DNA of 64,000 nucleotides from Acanthornis magna (taxonomy: Eukaryota > Chordata > Aves > Passeriformes > Acanthizidae), in assembly GCA_036785705.1 (NCBI GenBank), contig JAWUZG010000029.1, forward strand, positions 16,383,501 through 16,447,500. Direction: 5' to 3'. The notes beneath the pieces are model-generated. The model saw only the letters and a list, made by a program, of their open reading frames with translations. It made no database searches and was not told where the DNA came from. Position 1 is the first letter of the stretch, and each line of letters opens with the position of its first letter. The translations under genes were made by a program, and so were the position numbers. This document shows positions 37,191-52,000 of the stretch, one piece after another.

Positions 37191-40100
37191 GGAACTGTAG
37201 TTGTTCCTAAAAGCTATTCATGAGACCGTGGATGTATAGAATAGCTTTGAATTGTGCTCTGTGCTCTCCACACCATATTGTTTTCCTGCATTACATTGTG
37301 CTACCAGACTCCTTTCTTCTTGCACTTCTTTCAGTGAATGCAGAAAACTTTCAAGCTTTTATTGCCAGTACTTGCAACAAAAGCTGACAAGCAAAGACTT
37401 TTGCATGTATACTTAAGTCTGTTTTCTGAAGCATGTTTTTTGAGGGTAAACATTTTTTTGCTGGTTAGTACTGGTCAAAGCCAAATAGAAGATCTTGTAT
37501 GTACTTGCAAACAAGTACATATTTTACTCCATTTTCAGTTGCGCCAGCTGATGACAATTGACATTTTCTTCAAAGCCCAGTATCCTGGAAACATGTAATT
37601 AAATCACAATTTATTTGTTTTTTAAAAAAAACCTCACAAACCCAAACAAGCCCACCCAAAATGCTGGGTTTAGTCTTCCTGCTTGTAGAGAATGTTAGGA
37701 AATAAGACATCAGTGCTTCCTGGGGTTTAAAAATGTAAATAAATACAGCTCTCTCCACATTTGTTACCATACATTTATTTTTATAAAACTCTCTTCTGGA
37801 CGCCTGTTTACTTTGAGACTTCTGAAAAGATCCAGGTGATTGTAGTAAACTATTCAACCACGTAGGGGTATTCTTCTGATTAGGCCAAACATGTGTTAAT
37901 AACACATTTATTAATAATTCCAAAATGCTTCTTAATCCATATAATAGCTGCAGGTTTCTTCTTAACAGGTTTGAAATTTTCCCATTTGAAATTAGGCTTA
38001 TTTAATTATAGTTGGATTAGGTGCAGGAGTGTGCACCGTGGAGCAGCCTCGAAGGCAAGGTTTTTGTCATGCTTGGTGGTGGTATCGAGCAGGATAGTGA
38101 ACCAAGCCCTAGCAAAATCTCCAGAATGGGTTATTTCAACGTTATAGGGTGTGCAAACACCTCTGTAGCCTCTCTTTTGTGCTGTGTTACCAGACTCCCA
38201 GTTTCTCCCAGATTACTTGTGGTTTGGTGTTCCTGTTAGCTCTGAATATAAGCTCTGATTTTCTGTAATGCTCAGCGGGAGGTAAGCACACTGATACTGA
38301 GATAGCTGGGAAGGGGGATTGTTTCTGAGGGAATCCAACCTGGTGTCAGACTTTTTTCCCCCTATTTTTTGGCCGGCTCCAGCACTGCGCAGATGAGAGC
38401 AGGGCTTGGCAGCTGTTCAGGGCTAATGTGCCAGACTCTATTTTCCTTTCCCAAATTAAGCATGCTGGTACAGTGTCTGTGAGAGGTAGTGGTTCCTGGC
38501 TCCTGGCTTTTGCCGAGTTTGGAAATCACTGAAAGCCAGGAACTACTGTGTGCCAGTGAAAACTGGCTTCATACCACAGCATGCCAGCTTGGTTTAGAAA
38601 ATCCTGGAAATGATGGAGAGTCCTGTGTGAAGGCTCATTTTTAAGATGTTTTACTTTGCCCGTGATGAGACTTTTCCTCCTCTGCTTCCACCGAGCTTTG
38701 AAATAATCTCTATATTTGCTCACTTAATGGTAGTATACCTTTTTCCTGCCCAGATTTTTGCCTCTGAAATGAGGGTGCAGACATGATGTTATCTGTCTCT
38801 CAACCCACTACACTGTCTAGTCAATGAGTGAGAACTGTAGCTTCCATCAGGTCTGACAGCAGGCTGGCCTGCTTTCTGCAGGGTGCTGAAGAGATGCTTT
38901 ATTCCCAGCTGTTTCCAAATACAGGTCCTGGGTCTTTCCAATTCTTACGTGCTTATACTTTCCGGCCTTTTAAAAACTTGTAGTCTTCAAAAACCCCTTC
39001 CTGCAGTTGAGATGCAAGCTTCAGAAGTATTCTTCAGACTGCTAGGGCTTCATCTACATATCTTCCATTCCTGTCCCTGTGGAGCAGGCTGTCATGGAAA
39101 ATCCTTGCTGAACCTGGGGTAGCAACTCGGCAACTGTTGCAGCAACTATTGCTCCTGGGATGCCTGGGTGCTTACAGATAAACAGCGGTGTTGGTATCTT
39201 AATCCCAGTCATCAGCCCAAACCTTTAATTACTTTGAGCTATGGCCCTTCACTTCTGCTATCTCTGTTAAATGCATGGCAACTAGAAGTTGCTTGGCCAA
39301 TACTAATGCTCTCCTGTTACAATACAGGACACGTGTTTGAATCTGTGTTTCTTGTTGCTTTCGATGCTCAGGCCAGGTGCAAATGCAATGCCTGGCTGAT
39401 GAAGCATGTCTCGGGCTGTGGTGTCTTGCTGGTTATATGGTGTAGCTAAAAACCTTTTACTGGGTTTTTCCTTTGCCCTTGCTTAGAATTTGCCACTGCT
39501 GTGGTAATGGTGTATGTAATTTATCTGCAACTGCTTTCCTTTTATTCAAGTGAGATGAACAAATGAAAAATGGTAATGGGGGAAGTAAGTAATAGTGAGA
39601 TCACATGAATTCTCCCAGCATGGGAGTTCCCTGAGCATTTCTGAGGTTAACAAAGCAAAGCTGCTAAGTCTGGTTGCTGTTTTTGTAAGGATTCATCCAT
39701 CTGTTCCCATGTTCTGTCCTCAAACCCTCTGAAGTTTAGTCCAAGCAGACACTACCTCTGATGTCCTGGGTTATTTTTTTTCCATGCAGACTTGGTCAGC
39801 CTCTTCCATAGTCATTTACAAATAAACACAGGAATCAAATTCTGCTCCATGTACAAGTAGGTCAACCTCATTGATTTCAGTGGGACTGCTGCAGACATAA
39901 GTCAGCGGAATATGTGCTCCATGTTTTGCTAAGTTGTTGGCAGAAAGTGGATTTGTATAAGCTCACCAGAGCAGATTGTCCTTACATGAGAAAAACAACA
40001 CTTAGTACAGCAGTCCTTACTTCGGTTTTCTCAGAGGTGCAGCAATAACAAATATACTAGAGCCGGTTACCAGCACTTAAAAGGATAACCTCATCCCTGT

Positions 40101-42180
40101 TTCTTCACCTAGATGTAAGAGTGAGATATATTTAGAATAAAGCCATTTCCCCCACATTCACCACATACAAACAAAACTCTGCAGTTGTGGAAATACTTGA
40201 GGCAACATGCAACTGATTCCCACTGGGTTTGGTAACTGAGGAGACGCATGGTGGGAACAGCTTGGAAGAAGATCTTTAAAGACTACATAAGGACAGTAGT
40301 GCCTTTGCAGTGAGAGCCCTACCACAAACTTTGGCTTTTATAAAACCATTCTGACACTTGCAATCTGAAGGAGAGATCTGGGGCAGGTCGAAAGGGAAAA
40401 AATATCAGAGGCATCCCTTACTTTTCGTTCCCCTGTGTGCCCTAGTTTCCCTACTATCCTCCTGTAGACTCATTCACCAAAACATGAGCAGGCTGTGGAA
40501 ATTCACAAGGTAAATTTCACAGTACTTAAGTTTTTCCCCTCTGCTTAGGCCTGTTAGAGCCTTGAAGATGCCCTCTGTGAGCTTGATAGCTACCAATCAC
40601 GTTTTGGGGCTCGTAACAGTTATGTGGTCTCTGAACCAGCCCTTTCCCTTCCCTGAGGTGTTCTTCAAGGCAAGAGCAGCACAACTGTCTGAGATGCCAA
40701 TGGGCACTCTTGCAAACAGGCTGCAGATATTTGCACCATTGCCTTCTAAACAGCTTGGGCAGTAGCAGAACACTGGTGGTTATTGGCAAATATTCCGGTG
40801 AGCAGAGGACAAACCATCAAGGGCTGCCTGATTTCTTCCTATACATCTTTCCAAAACTGAAGTCAAAAATAGTCATTGATTATTTCCCCCCTCTTTATAT
40901 ATACCCTAGAGGAACTGTACACAGAGAGCATATCGATGGCACCTGCTCTCCAGGTAGAATCTATGGAGGTGTATTGCACACACCTCCCCCATCGCATTAG
41001 CAGCCCTCCAAATGTGTCTTTTTCTGCTATTCTCCTCAAGGTGAACACTCCCTGCTGTTACATGTATCTATATGTGAGGAGCTGAATGTGAGAAAAGTGA
41101 TTGGATCATGGGCTTTCAGAAATACCCCCACATGCTTCAACTCCCCTGCCCTGAAACTGCAAAATGTACTTCAGCATTGGAGTCTGCTCCCTCCAGCAGA
41201 GTTCAGCTTCAAGCAGCAGTTCTGGGTTAAACTCCCTGCAAATGAACCCACTGTTGAAAGCAACTTATGCCAGCTGAAAAGATCATTAAATGAGGTGCTT
41301 GGGGCTTTCAAATGCCTATGTTCTCAGTATGCCACTGTGTAGCCTCTCTTCAAAAGTCTGTAAGAGTATTACATGCTAATCCCAATTAAATTCAGAATAT
41401 CCCTGGGTGTTTACCGCTGTTGCCCTCTCTTTTTCATTCTTAATTGCATTGTAGCTGAATAACTCTGTATCCACATTGGGTTATTCATGAATAGCATATT
41501 GAGTTGTACTCTTTTTCATTTCACAACAGGGATCTGCTGTTACAGGATTGGTATAGACTGAAGCAAGCAACTAATGTCTGCATTTCAAGTCCTTAATCTT
41601 GTCACAAACCAAATAATAGGAGTTGTTTGGGGTTTTTTATTTTCCTATAGGTATGTGGTTTCCAATTGAGATGTTCAGCTTATTGGATAAAAACATGGTA
41701 AACAAGATCTATGACCTTTCAATATTGGTTTTGGAGATTATTTTAACATCTATTTATATATGTCATATACTTACATAGGCTGATACTTCGGGGAGGAAAA
41801 CAGTGAGAATACGTAAAACAGCAGCAAGTTATTTGGTTGCAATGGCACTGCTATATAGTGGTGAGGGAAAGAAACATGCTTATTTTTGTCTGCCTTGTTG
41901 AAGATCTAGACCACCAGTTTATCCCTGTGCCACATCCCTGTTGGGCCTCTGCAGAATGCAGCTGGCACTGCTCATTGCAGCCTCTGTACCGAGGTAGGGG
42001 AGTGTTCCTCGGTGCTGAAGGCAGGCACTCTCAGGGTACCAGCTGGAGTAGCTTCTGCTACATCTCTTCCTTGCAGTTTGTCTGGAGATAAACTGAATTT
42101 CAGTTTCTACAGCTATTGTAATCTGCTAGGTGCTGCATGGACATTTTTCTTTCTTTTCTAAAAAAACCCCCAGCTTGCTC
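37191..42180. other. Non-coding, no recognisable feature
   Basis: Repeat-poor. The 38260-38470 part is GC-balanced with CpGs (CAGCGGGAGG, GGCCGGCTCC, CTGCGCAG) and may be constrained. An acceptor-like CTGCTTTCTGCAG at about 38880 with a donor-like ACAG|GTCCTG 43 bases on is a weak microexon lead (GAEEMLYSQLFPNT). Confidence 0.45.
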
Positions 42181-42196
42181 TTTTTTTTTTTTTTTT
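42181..42196. repeat. T16 homopolymer
   Basis: Sixteen consecutive T inside a generally T-rich stretch (42150-42240). Confidence 0.95.
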
Positions 42197-45100
42197 AGTT
42201 TTAAGCAAATTTTTTCAAGTGTGTTTTATCTTTTTATTTTCCCCATGCAATGGGGAGGAGGCGTGAATACTGACAGTATTGAAAATAATTCTGCAGGTAT
42301 TGTCATCAGGTGTCCATGCAGACTTGTCTCCCAGAGACTTTAATGAGTGGCATGTGTTGGACAAAGAGAATAAGCACGTATAGAAGTGGCACGCAGGCCT
42401 AGAAGAATAGAAAGAGCTGCTCTTGGGCATAGTGATGTTAAAATGGATCAGCTTTGTTTTTCGTTTATGAGTAAGAATAGGCTTTTCTCATAAACAGGAT
42501 GGAAATTGAAACTCCAAGAACCTTGCAAGTCATACTGCATTTTTAGGGTTTTAGGAGGATTTTGGGACAGGAGGATGGTTTCGTTCATTATTGACTTTCA
42601 AATCCTCTGAGAGGTGGGGCCTTGCATGCAGCCAAGTCTTCAGAGCATGCCTGCATTGTGACCTGGGCACCTTTCTATACTGCCTTGGCATTTACTTGAG
42701 CCCACATGAAGTGGCTGCTGGTAGGCCATGCAATGGAGAGGCTCTCAAGACAGGTTTTGTCCCTTGTCCCCTTTGTTTTGAGGGACAGGGGAATGTTCCT
42801 CCTGCCCTGCTCCAAAGTAAACCCACTATGATTAAAATGATGAGGCCACGTGTGCTGGCTCACACTGTCATGCGTAACCACACACCTGGGAAGCCTGGGA
42901 TGCTAAGCTCTTAGGGATATGGGTTGCTTAGTGAAGAATGGAGGGACCATGTGAGTCCAAGCTGCTTCTGCTGAAGGTGAGTCCAAGTCTTCAGCTGAAA
43001 CTGAGGATTGGAAGATATTAAGCAGGTTTACAATGTTAAAGTACCCTGTCTGTGTGCATAGATAAAAAATAAAAAGTTCATGTCAGTGGTTTATTTCGAT
43101 TCTGTTAACATTATTTGCTGAATATTTAGCACTTCATTTAGTTTTTTCTGGTTTTTCCTCTCTTCATCATTCTCTATTAGTAAAGTCCCTTCCTGAAATG
43201 TTTCTTGTTGCTTTTTTTTTTAAAAGCGCTTTGAATTGAATGGAAGTTGTTTTCTCTTTTCCCTTTTGCCAACCATGGCTATGTTCCCCCTGTCTGACTG
43301 GAGGAAACCTTTGCTTCCTACCCAAGCCAACCCTGGGTAACCCTGTTGCAGCTGCTCACACGAAAAGCCTGGGATTCTCAGTGCAAGTTGAAAGGCACAT
43401 GCAGGAAAACGTACTTTTTTTTTTTTTTTCTGGCTAACAAAAACCCACTGGGGAACTGGAAGATTTCCCATTGGTTTAATTATGGAGGTCTAATGAATTG
43501 CAAAAGTTAAAGAGGAAGGAGGGTTTTTTAAATGAAACTCAAATGAGTTGTTTTTTTTTTTTAATTGAAGGGTTTCTGTATACTAAGCTGGAGGGAGGAG
43601 AGGGAACTCTCCAGTGAGAAATGTAGAAAGGTTTATCAATGTGTATTACTCTATTAAGTGTTAACCAAAATGAACTAGAAGCACCAAGGGGAGAACATTT
43701 TATGTGAAACAGAGCCTTAGTTAAATAACCTTAATTTCTTTATTTAAAACATTAAATAACCTCCTTTACTTTATTTGTTTGTAAGTACAATGTATGAGAA
43801 GTTGATATAGGCAGTGGAGTAGAAGGTACAGACACGGAATGAAATACCAATATAATTTATTGTATATATGTATTTAGGAAACTCTTTCAGAGACTGTTTT
43901 CCTCATCCACAAAACTGGTTTAGGGAATACTTGTTCTGCCCCCTCACTCATAGTCACCTACTCTAGTTTCCTACCTTCACCCTGTGCCTGTACAACTGTT
44001 TGTATGTAGGACTGTACTGGGAATTGGGTCTCTGGTCCTTTGGTCAGAGTAGTTAATTTGTGTTTAAAATAAGAATAGGATTAGGGCGGCAGAGGTTGAG
44101 GACTTTCAAGAGAGGCTAGAGGATAGCCCAGTGCATTTTTTTTACCTGCTGAGGAAAACCATTATAGAACTAAAACCAGCATGGGAAATCCTGTCATGTC
44201 AAGGGTGACTCTTGGGAGGTTAAATCCCATTAACTACCCCTGAAATAAGCACAAGCTGAAAGCCCTGGATCCCTTGCAAATCTTACAGTGAGGTGGTTGG
44301 GTATGGGCTGGAAAATTGGGGAAGGTTTGCTAGTGGTAGCCAAGTGTTTTTGCTCCCCTGGGGGCTTAGTGTGACTGCTTTCTCTCTGTGTTTTGCTCCC
44401 CTATGCTGGTATACAAAACCAGCACTTATAGGCTGTGCTGCCTTGTGCTCTCCACATCTGAACAGTATCAAGCCAAGCATACCAGCAAAACAAGGTCAAT
44501 CAAATGAAATACAAATATTTTTTTATTTTGCACTGCTTCCTGTAGCTGCAGCCTATGGATGGAAGGATTTTTATGTCCCAGTAACCTGTGACCTACTTAG
44601 AGAACTGGAGTAGCTTATGGTTGCAGTTCATTAGAGAAAGGGATTTTAATATCTAGAAGAACATGATGACTAAAACAATGTAATTTATATAATAGCAGTC
44701 ATATATACATCAGTCTTGTCTGTACACTGATGTTTCCATGAATGCCTTTAGTATGTCCTGCTCTCTCAACAGCACTCAGAATTTATCCAATGTCTTCTGC
44801 TTTCCAAGGAGATAAAGGATCTTTTATATATTTATACACCTTTTTAGAAATACAGCCAGCAACCTCTGATGTTGAGTATGAAGCCTATAGAGAAAGCTTG
44901 TCTCTAACTGAGTAAGTTCAGTAAAAAGAGCTGCAGTTCAAGTGGCTGCTCTTAAAACAGTCCATTTTCCCTTGATAATTTCATGATTACTGTGATATCT
45001 ATAGCAGTTCACGTAAAGAGCACTGAATATGGCTAGATGATATGACAGTAAAATTAATTAAAGGCAAACTGCAGAGTTTTTAGAAGGCCTGACTACATAT

Positions 45101-45859
45101 ATTCTATTTCTGGCAGACCTTGGCAGAAACCCTGCAGGTCTGCTTGGCCATGCAGCCTGCCAGCTAATGCCTGCGGAAAGCACGTTAGATCCAAATTTTC
45201 TTCTGTTTTTGCTTTGCTTCGTTGCTAGCAACAATTTCAGCAGTGTTGAAAGAGAAAGTGCTTAGAGAGGAGTTTCTTACAACAAAGCCAAGTAATCCCT
45301 CTTGGGCTTTGACTGTTGTGAGTTTAGCCCTGGTGCCACTTGTCCACATTTCACCCTTGGTGGAATTGTTCTGGTGCAAATACTTTGAGTGTTATTTTTG
45401 GCAAGTTTGTTGCATTTTTATTGAAATCAAATCAAACAAATGTCTCTGCTACACACCGCAATAGCCTTGTCTTTGATCTTGGTCATAGTTGAGAAGTGCA
45501 AGGCAGCAGGAAACAGAGAACCGAAGAGAATGGTGTGTGTGTTGTTCTTGCATGTATTATTTGATATTATTCATCTCCCTGGTATGAAGCAATGTTGATT
45601 TAGGCTGCAGCAGCTTTCTATTTTCCAGGCAGTACCTTGTGTATGCCAACACCTGCTTTTATTTCGGATAATTTCTGCTCAATTATTCCCGCGTTCCTTC
45701 CCCCTCCTTCAGAGGAGGCGAAGGGCAGGCAGCATCGCCCTTCCCCTTCACTCGGATTAAAATCTCTCAGCCTGTTAGTTCATGGGGACTCCTTCCAAAT
45801 CCTTAAAAGGGTTATTGGCAGAGCCTGAGCTGGTGCAAATCAGCACAGCACCATTGCTT
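42197..45859. other. Non-coding, homopolymer tracts only
   Basis: T15 and T12 runs and otherwise unique-looking sequence. No frame with a recognisable domain. Confidence 0.5.
43415..43429. repeat. T15 homopolymer
   Basis: Fifteen consecutive T. A second run, T12, lies at 43551-43562. No retroposon body is visible beside either. Confidence 0.95.
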
Positions 45860-46080
45860 CTCCGTGGCCCCCTGCCGGGCTCCGTGAGCTGGAGGGCTGG
45901 CCGAGCAGCCCAAGTGATTTCTTATACCTCATTTCACCTTGCTCTGGTGTTTGAAAAAGGGTTTAATTTGCAAAGAAAAACACCCAGAAGAAGAGGGGAC
46001 CTAAGAATGAGTCTGTTCAACGCACTATGTGACTCAGGGCCTTTTCTTAAGGAGCGGCATTGGCACAGACAGAATTAAGC
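45860..46080. promoter_or_regulatory. Conserved-element-like stretch
   Basis: GC-balanced, repeat-free sequence with several CpGs (TCCGTGG, GCCGGGC, GGCCGAGC, CAACGCAC, GAGCGGC). A 98-codon plus-strand frame crosses it but matches nothing known. Confidence 0.17.
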
Positions 46081-49000
46081 AAGGCAGCAGCAAGGAACAG
46101 CAAACCAGGCTTCTAGCTCTTTGACTGCGTGTGGGGGATCAAGCATTTTGGTGCTGATTTGTTCTAGTCCTGTTAGAGGCATTAAAAAGGGGAAAAAAAA
46201 AATCTGATAAAACCCCCTCCTCTTACTCTCAAATATCCTGAGGGGATGGTTTTTACTCTTTTCCAAATTAAGCTGAGGTTACCCTCTGCCTATGGTGCCC
46301 TGCCTCCCCCTGGGGCTTTGCTGTCCCTTTCCTGGGGGTGGCAGAGGCGGTGAGCACTGGGTTTCCAGCCCTTATGGCTGGCTTGATCCATTACTTTGTA
46401 GTCATCAGTCAGCAGGCTACAGCCAGGCATCAGCCAGCCTGGCTGACTCTGCTGCGAGGCAGACTCACAGGGAGGAAGGGCAAAGACCAGCAGGGTTTAG
46501 TATAATAAACTATCCCAGGGAGGCCTTTCAGAGGATGGTGAGTGAGAGCCCACTGTGGTTGTCTTTCCCACAGGAAAAGAGAAGGGAGGATACTAACCAC
46601 CTTCAAGGAATGTGTTTAACAGATTGCAGGAGCCCACGTTGCTGACAACTGCAATTGCAGTTCTGGAATCAATACAGTCCCAGAAGTTTGAAGTTGCTTG
46701 ACAAATTGCTTGTGAATGAAAGTCTCTCCTAGATAAAGTGATACATTTTCAAGCAAACACTGGGCTTAGGAAGAAAAATAGCAGTGAACAAAATTCCACA
46801 GTGATGCTTTGATAGCCTCATCCTGTTCCCAGCAAATTACAACCCGGCTGACGTTACAAAAGCAATGAATGGAAGCCTAGCTGTTCTCTGCTATCATCTT
46901 AACAGAACCACGGGCTGTTCGGAGCTGAGGGTACTGAGATCCTCTGCAAGCATCTGGTGCCTGCTACATAGATGTCAAAAGCAGGCTGGAAGGTCCAGGT
47001 TCCTGTTAAATTCTCCACTATTCATAAGCAAAAGTGGACTAAGCAGAGGGGAGAGAGATATTTTAGTTACTCCAGCTTTGAGAGTTGGATCAATAGCCCA
47101 TCTTTTTGGATTTGCTTTGAACTGGGTCATTTTGCACCACAAAGTAATTCTGTTCCCAGTCTTCTGTTGCCATTTACATTTATGGACTTCCTAGCGTTAT
47201 TCACTTCCAGGCTGTTTGGAGAAAACCTCTGTGTAACTCTGAATCCTAGTGTAACATGTTTTGATTTTACCCCATCCCTACAAATTGACTACAAGCAGCA
47301 GCAGAGCAGCTGCAGGAAGAACTTGTAACTGTCTCCTGTACTTGCAGAGCTCCCTCCTTCCCCTTTGTATGTATATAAATTAGCAATGGGTGGGGAAAAT
47401 CATGGTGTCACCAAATAAACTGTTTTAATTGACATGGAGTTTCCGTGCCACTAAGCATAAACACAGTGGAAGTAGAGATTTGCTGGCCCTTAAATTCAGC
47501 CACACTGCATGATTGGGAAATCCCACAAGGTGTGTGATTTTTTTGCGGGGGAGAGTCAAAGTTTATGGAGCTGTGAGCACCCCTCATGCCACAGGAAGAG
47601 TTGCAGATGAGGGAGGCTGAGGAAAACAAAACTCATTGGTCAAGCGGTGTGGCTCCATACTTCAGTCAACATGACATAGGTTTTGGAGACCAGTAGTGCT
47701 TCAAACATAGTGGGCAGGCTAAGCAGCTTAAGTCTGGGCTTAAATTTTAGCCTCACCACATTTTACAGCTAAGTAGGACTGGAATATCATTCTTAAAACC
47801 AAATATCGAAATCTTTAGCCAAAGAATAAATGCTGCCATGAAGACTTTCCCATGAGGAGTTAAAGCTGAATGGGAACTGCTTTTTTTTTATTCCACATTT
47901 TACATTGGCATAAGCTATGGGAAGGCTTTTTAGTCACATTGAATATATGGTTGGGGAGATATGAATCAAGTAGGTCTCCATATTTTAAAATAATAACCTT
48001 TAGTCCTGAAGCACAAACTAGAATTCAGTGTGTTACAGCACAAAAACTTTAAATGGGAAAAATACTTATAATCTAGGCTTCACATGAGGACAGCTTTTGA
48101 CCTTTATATTGATGGGAGGAATTTTTTGTTATGAGCATCATTTCAGAGTTGCTGGTTGATATTCAAATGGCATCTAGAACCCATGCAGGTGGCTACTGCC
48201 AGTGTGTTTAATCATGAATGTATGTACCATCCCACCTGCATGACCAGAAATCCATCTGTAATAGAGGGGGTATTTTAAATACCTATTCCGACCTCTAACA
48301 GTAAATGCTTAGCAGTTCATCTGTCACAATGTGCAGCAAACGTGAAAAGTTACATTAGCAATATACCCATAGTGAGTTAACTCCAAATTTTTTCTTTTGT
48401 GGATTTTGAAAATGGTTTCTGCTTCCAAAAAGCCTCCAAAGCTTCTTACACAAAGGATGTAAGTGATAGCTACTTCATTTCTCCACCTAAAACTGGTTCC
48501 AGGGATGGCAGTGCCAGTTCATTTGCATAAGTCTTTATTCTGACTCTGGTTTGCCCAACACAATGTCTTTCCCCAGGTATTTTCAGACAATTTCACAACA
48601 CAAGTGATGGCCATGCAGTGCTGAACTAGTATTTGATATAGGTTGTGCACCCTGATGCATATCCCTGCCAAAGAATTCTTAAAAAAATAAATCCTGAAAA
48701 TTCTGCCTGGTTGGCTTTCTTCTAAGGGCAAGTAGATTTATTTAAATATTTTTACAAGTCAAAATGTAGAGATTTGAAGACATTAGAAGTAATTTTAAAT
48801 GTCTGTGCTAGCACACAGGCTAATATGACTCCAGAATCAGACCATCTTGAAAGATGTGACAGGCAAAGCAGCCATTGGGAACTATAATGGAGGAGAAAGT
48901 TAGGATGTTTGACAAAATCTTTCCTGGTGTTACCCACTAAGAACATCCTCATTCTCCATTTGCCCTTACCTTGTGCTGATAAGTGCCACCCCCTCACTTG

Positions 49001-52000
49001 TACCTGCCATGTTGTGCAACATTGGAGAATTTAAAAATAGTCTGGCAATTAAAATGATTTAGGTTGGTTTTTTTTTTTCTTCTTTTGGAGCCAGACCTGT
49101 TAATCCAGTTCACAAAATGCGGCTGCTGAAACAGTTGTGCTGGTGCAATGGAGAGGGTGGCAGACAGACAGACAGACGGTGTGGCAGGGATGGAGGAGCA
49201 GCAGCAGAGGACCAGGATGTATGGCTAGTGAAGAATCCACCTGAAAAGCCACAAACAGCCTTAGCACATCCTCATTTTCTGCGTCTGCTCCTTTTCCTCC
49301 TTGAGTCTCTTTATGACGACCCCTTGCCTCACCATCCCTTCTGGGGCTGCACATCAAAGCACTTGTTTCTTTCTAGGCTTGATGCAGGCTGATATTAGGG
49401 GATGATCTCTTTTCAAAAGCTCCCCAGACCAATTACCTACCGAGTATCTGAGGAGAGCTATTTACAGGAACCACCATACCTATTCTCATACAAATTAGCC
49501 ACCAGCCTGGAACTTGTGATGAATCTCAAACAGACTTCTCTTTGTCCTGTTGGATGAGTTCGAAAAGAAAATTTATGGGTTTTGAAGTTAGTGCAGCAAA
49601 TTAGCAGCTGCTTGTCCAGTTTCTGCTGCATAATATTGTCGTGTTGCAACAGGTTTGTCCTGGAGTCAAGAGGCATGGGTATGCAACCAGGCTTCCACGA
49701 TGAACAAATCCTTCCCGGGGACTTTTTCGTCTGGAAATGTGTTTATGGTGATGAGTGAAAACCTTTCTCCCCTCCCCTTCCTGAGCCCCCTCCTTTTGTA
49801 GCTTGAGTGTGCCTAAAGCATGTTGAATTAGCATTGAATTTCTGGTATGCAAGCAGAAAGTTCTGAACAAAACGCAACACTACTGTAGGTAGCCTCTGCT
49901 CACTTTGTTGCATGTGTTGATGGAGTGTGGGAAAACAGATGGACTGAGCTTTACCAAATGCAATTTGAAAAGCATGTAAGCATGTAGGAACGAGTGGCAT
50001 AGACAGCTATTAATACTTTAAACACTGAATTTGTAGTTAAATAAGATAACTTTTCTTTTTAAACAAATGCCAAGGGGTTTTTTTTTCATAATACCACTAA
50101 TTGTTAGAACACACTTGAAAGGTGTTTAACTCGCTCCAGCCACTTCATAATGGCACCTTTCCCACTACAAAAAACAGAGGGAATGAGGCAGACTTGCCCA
50201 CACAAGCTCTTCTTAATTTGCTAGTCTGTAGTTTGGTTTGTTGCTTCATGATCTCACCAGTCTTTCACATGGCTCACAGTTTGTGTGCTGTTGCAGTCAT
50301 GCACTGCCACTGCACTGACAGGGGTTTGCATGGTTCTCTAGCAATTTGTTAACTTTCTGTAGCTGAGCCTGTTTAACAAGATGAAATGAGATTTCTGTCC
50401 CACAGTCCCCTCCCTGTGCTGCAGGAGGTTGATGGGGTTTTTAGGTCAGCTGGTTATTTCACAAATGCTCAGCTGTGGAGGAGAAGAGCTATGTCTCTTC
50501 AGCAAAGCTGGTCATCTCTATAATAAAGTAGTAATAACACTTCCCAACTATGATCAATGAGTGCTTTGCAAATATTAGCAAATCCAATTTTGATTCAACT
50601 CTTCTGTGCCTCGCTCTGCAAAGACAGAGGGAGAGCAAATTACTTACCCAGCACTGTGCAGAAGGTGTGTGATGGGGCCCAGTCTGTTGCAGAGGTGTAA
50701 TGTTTCCTCATCTATATCATTAACTGCAGCATTTTAGCTACTTTTCTCCTAGGGTTGCTTAGAAAGAGGTGTTTCTTAGCTGTGAGAACAGTGAGAGCTC
50801 TAAGAACATTGGCACAAGATGAAAGTGGTGTTTGATGAGATTAAAGTGTTGGATATGAAAAGAAAGCAATGCTTTGAGTTGGGCTAGAGATAGGAACAGG
50901 CTTGGAGAGAGAAGCACAGAGGACAAGAGTCTTCAAGTGGCTGGAGGTAACCAAGTTCAGGCAGACGAAATGAAAAATAGAATCCTGCTTTTTATGTTGT
51001 GCAACATACTTCCATTGCAGATTTGGAAACGCTGTATGAGGCTATGGCTTTTCCATGTTTTAGACTTGAAGTGTCTTATTTAACATCCTGGTTGACACCA
51101 AATGGCTTCAGTGGGAGAGCATTTACAGTGGGGAAATAAATGAGCCCCATAATCTCAACCTAGCGAAACCAGAGTTCTCATGGGCTAGTGGTGATAAAAC
51201 AGTGGAAGAGCATAAGAATTGATGTCGAATGAAAACAGATCAGGCCTTCAAGACAACAGGCATTTGAAGTGCCACGCTGCCGTCAGAATGAACAAGCAGT
51301 TGGTAGGTGTATGAACCGTGCCTTTGCCCAGGCTGTTGGTGTTATGTTGTTATAGCTGAAAAACTCTTTATGTTCAATACAGTTTCTGAAAGAAATCTAC
51401 TGCTTTGGAAAGAACAGACAGAAGAGTTTTGTACCATGAAAGCTCCCCAAAATGTTTAAGGGTACTGGGAGCCCACTGTGCCCCACATCTGCCTTCTTGT
51501 TGTGGAGGAGGGACAAGCTGAGGTTTCCCATGGTACTGACAGTAGTGGAAACTATGAGGGATTTTTGACATGGACAGACATCAGAAGAAAGGCAGTCTTG
51601 AAAATTGTTCCTACCTTGCTATTTCATCAGGCATTCTTATCTTTTGCCCTCAGTAATCTGGAAAACATGGTTTATTCAGCTTTACAAGGTATGCGCTATT
51701 TCCCAGGGGATTCTGTGCACTTATGCTTGTCATTGGAACTTTCAGATATATTAGTGTACTTTATTTGTCAATAACTGGCTGTGTCTGTTTTCCTTGTTTG
51801 TTGGAGTTTTGTTTCTTTGGATTTTTTAAATATTGTGTCCTAGAGGTAGATGTGCAAGGCACAATTGTTAAAGCTTTTCTTCACAGCTGTCTCAGCTTGA
51901 TGCTAAGAAGCAGGAGCGTTTCAGACTTCTGCTCCCAGTTCATAGGCATTACTCTGCACTCAAAGGAAGCCTTAGGACAGAGTGAATGAAAGGACTATGG

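Noticed and set aside
38880..38925. 43-bp microexon at an acceptor-donor pair
   Set aside because: The donor GTCCTG is poor, and equally good acceptors occur many times in the window without a donor.
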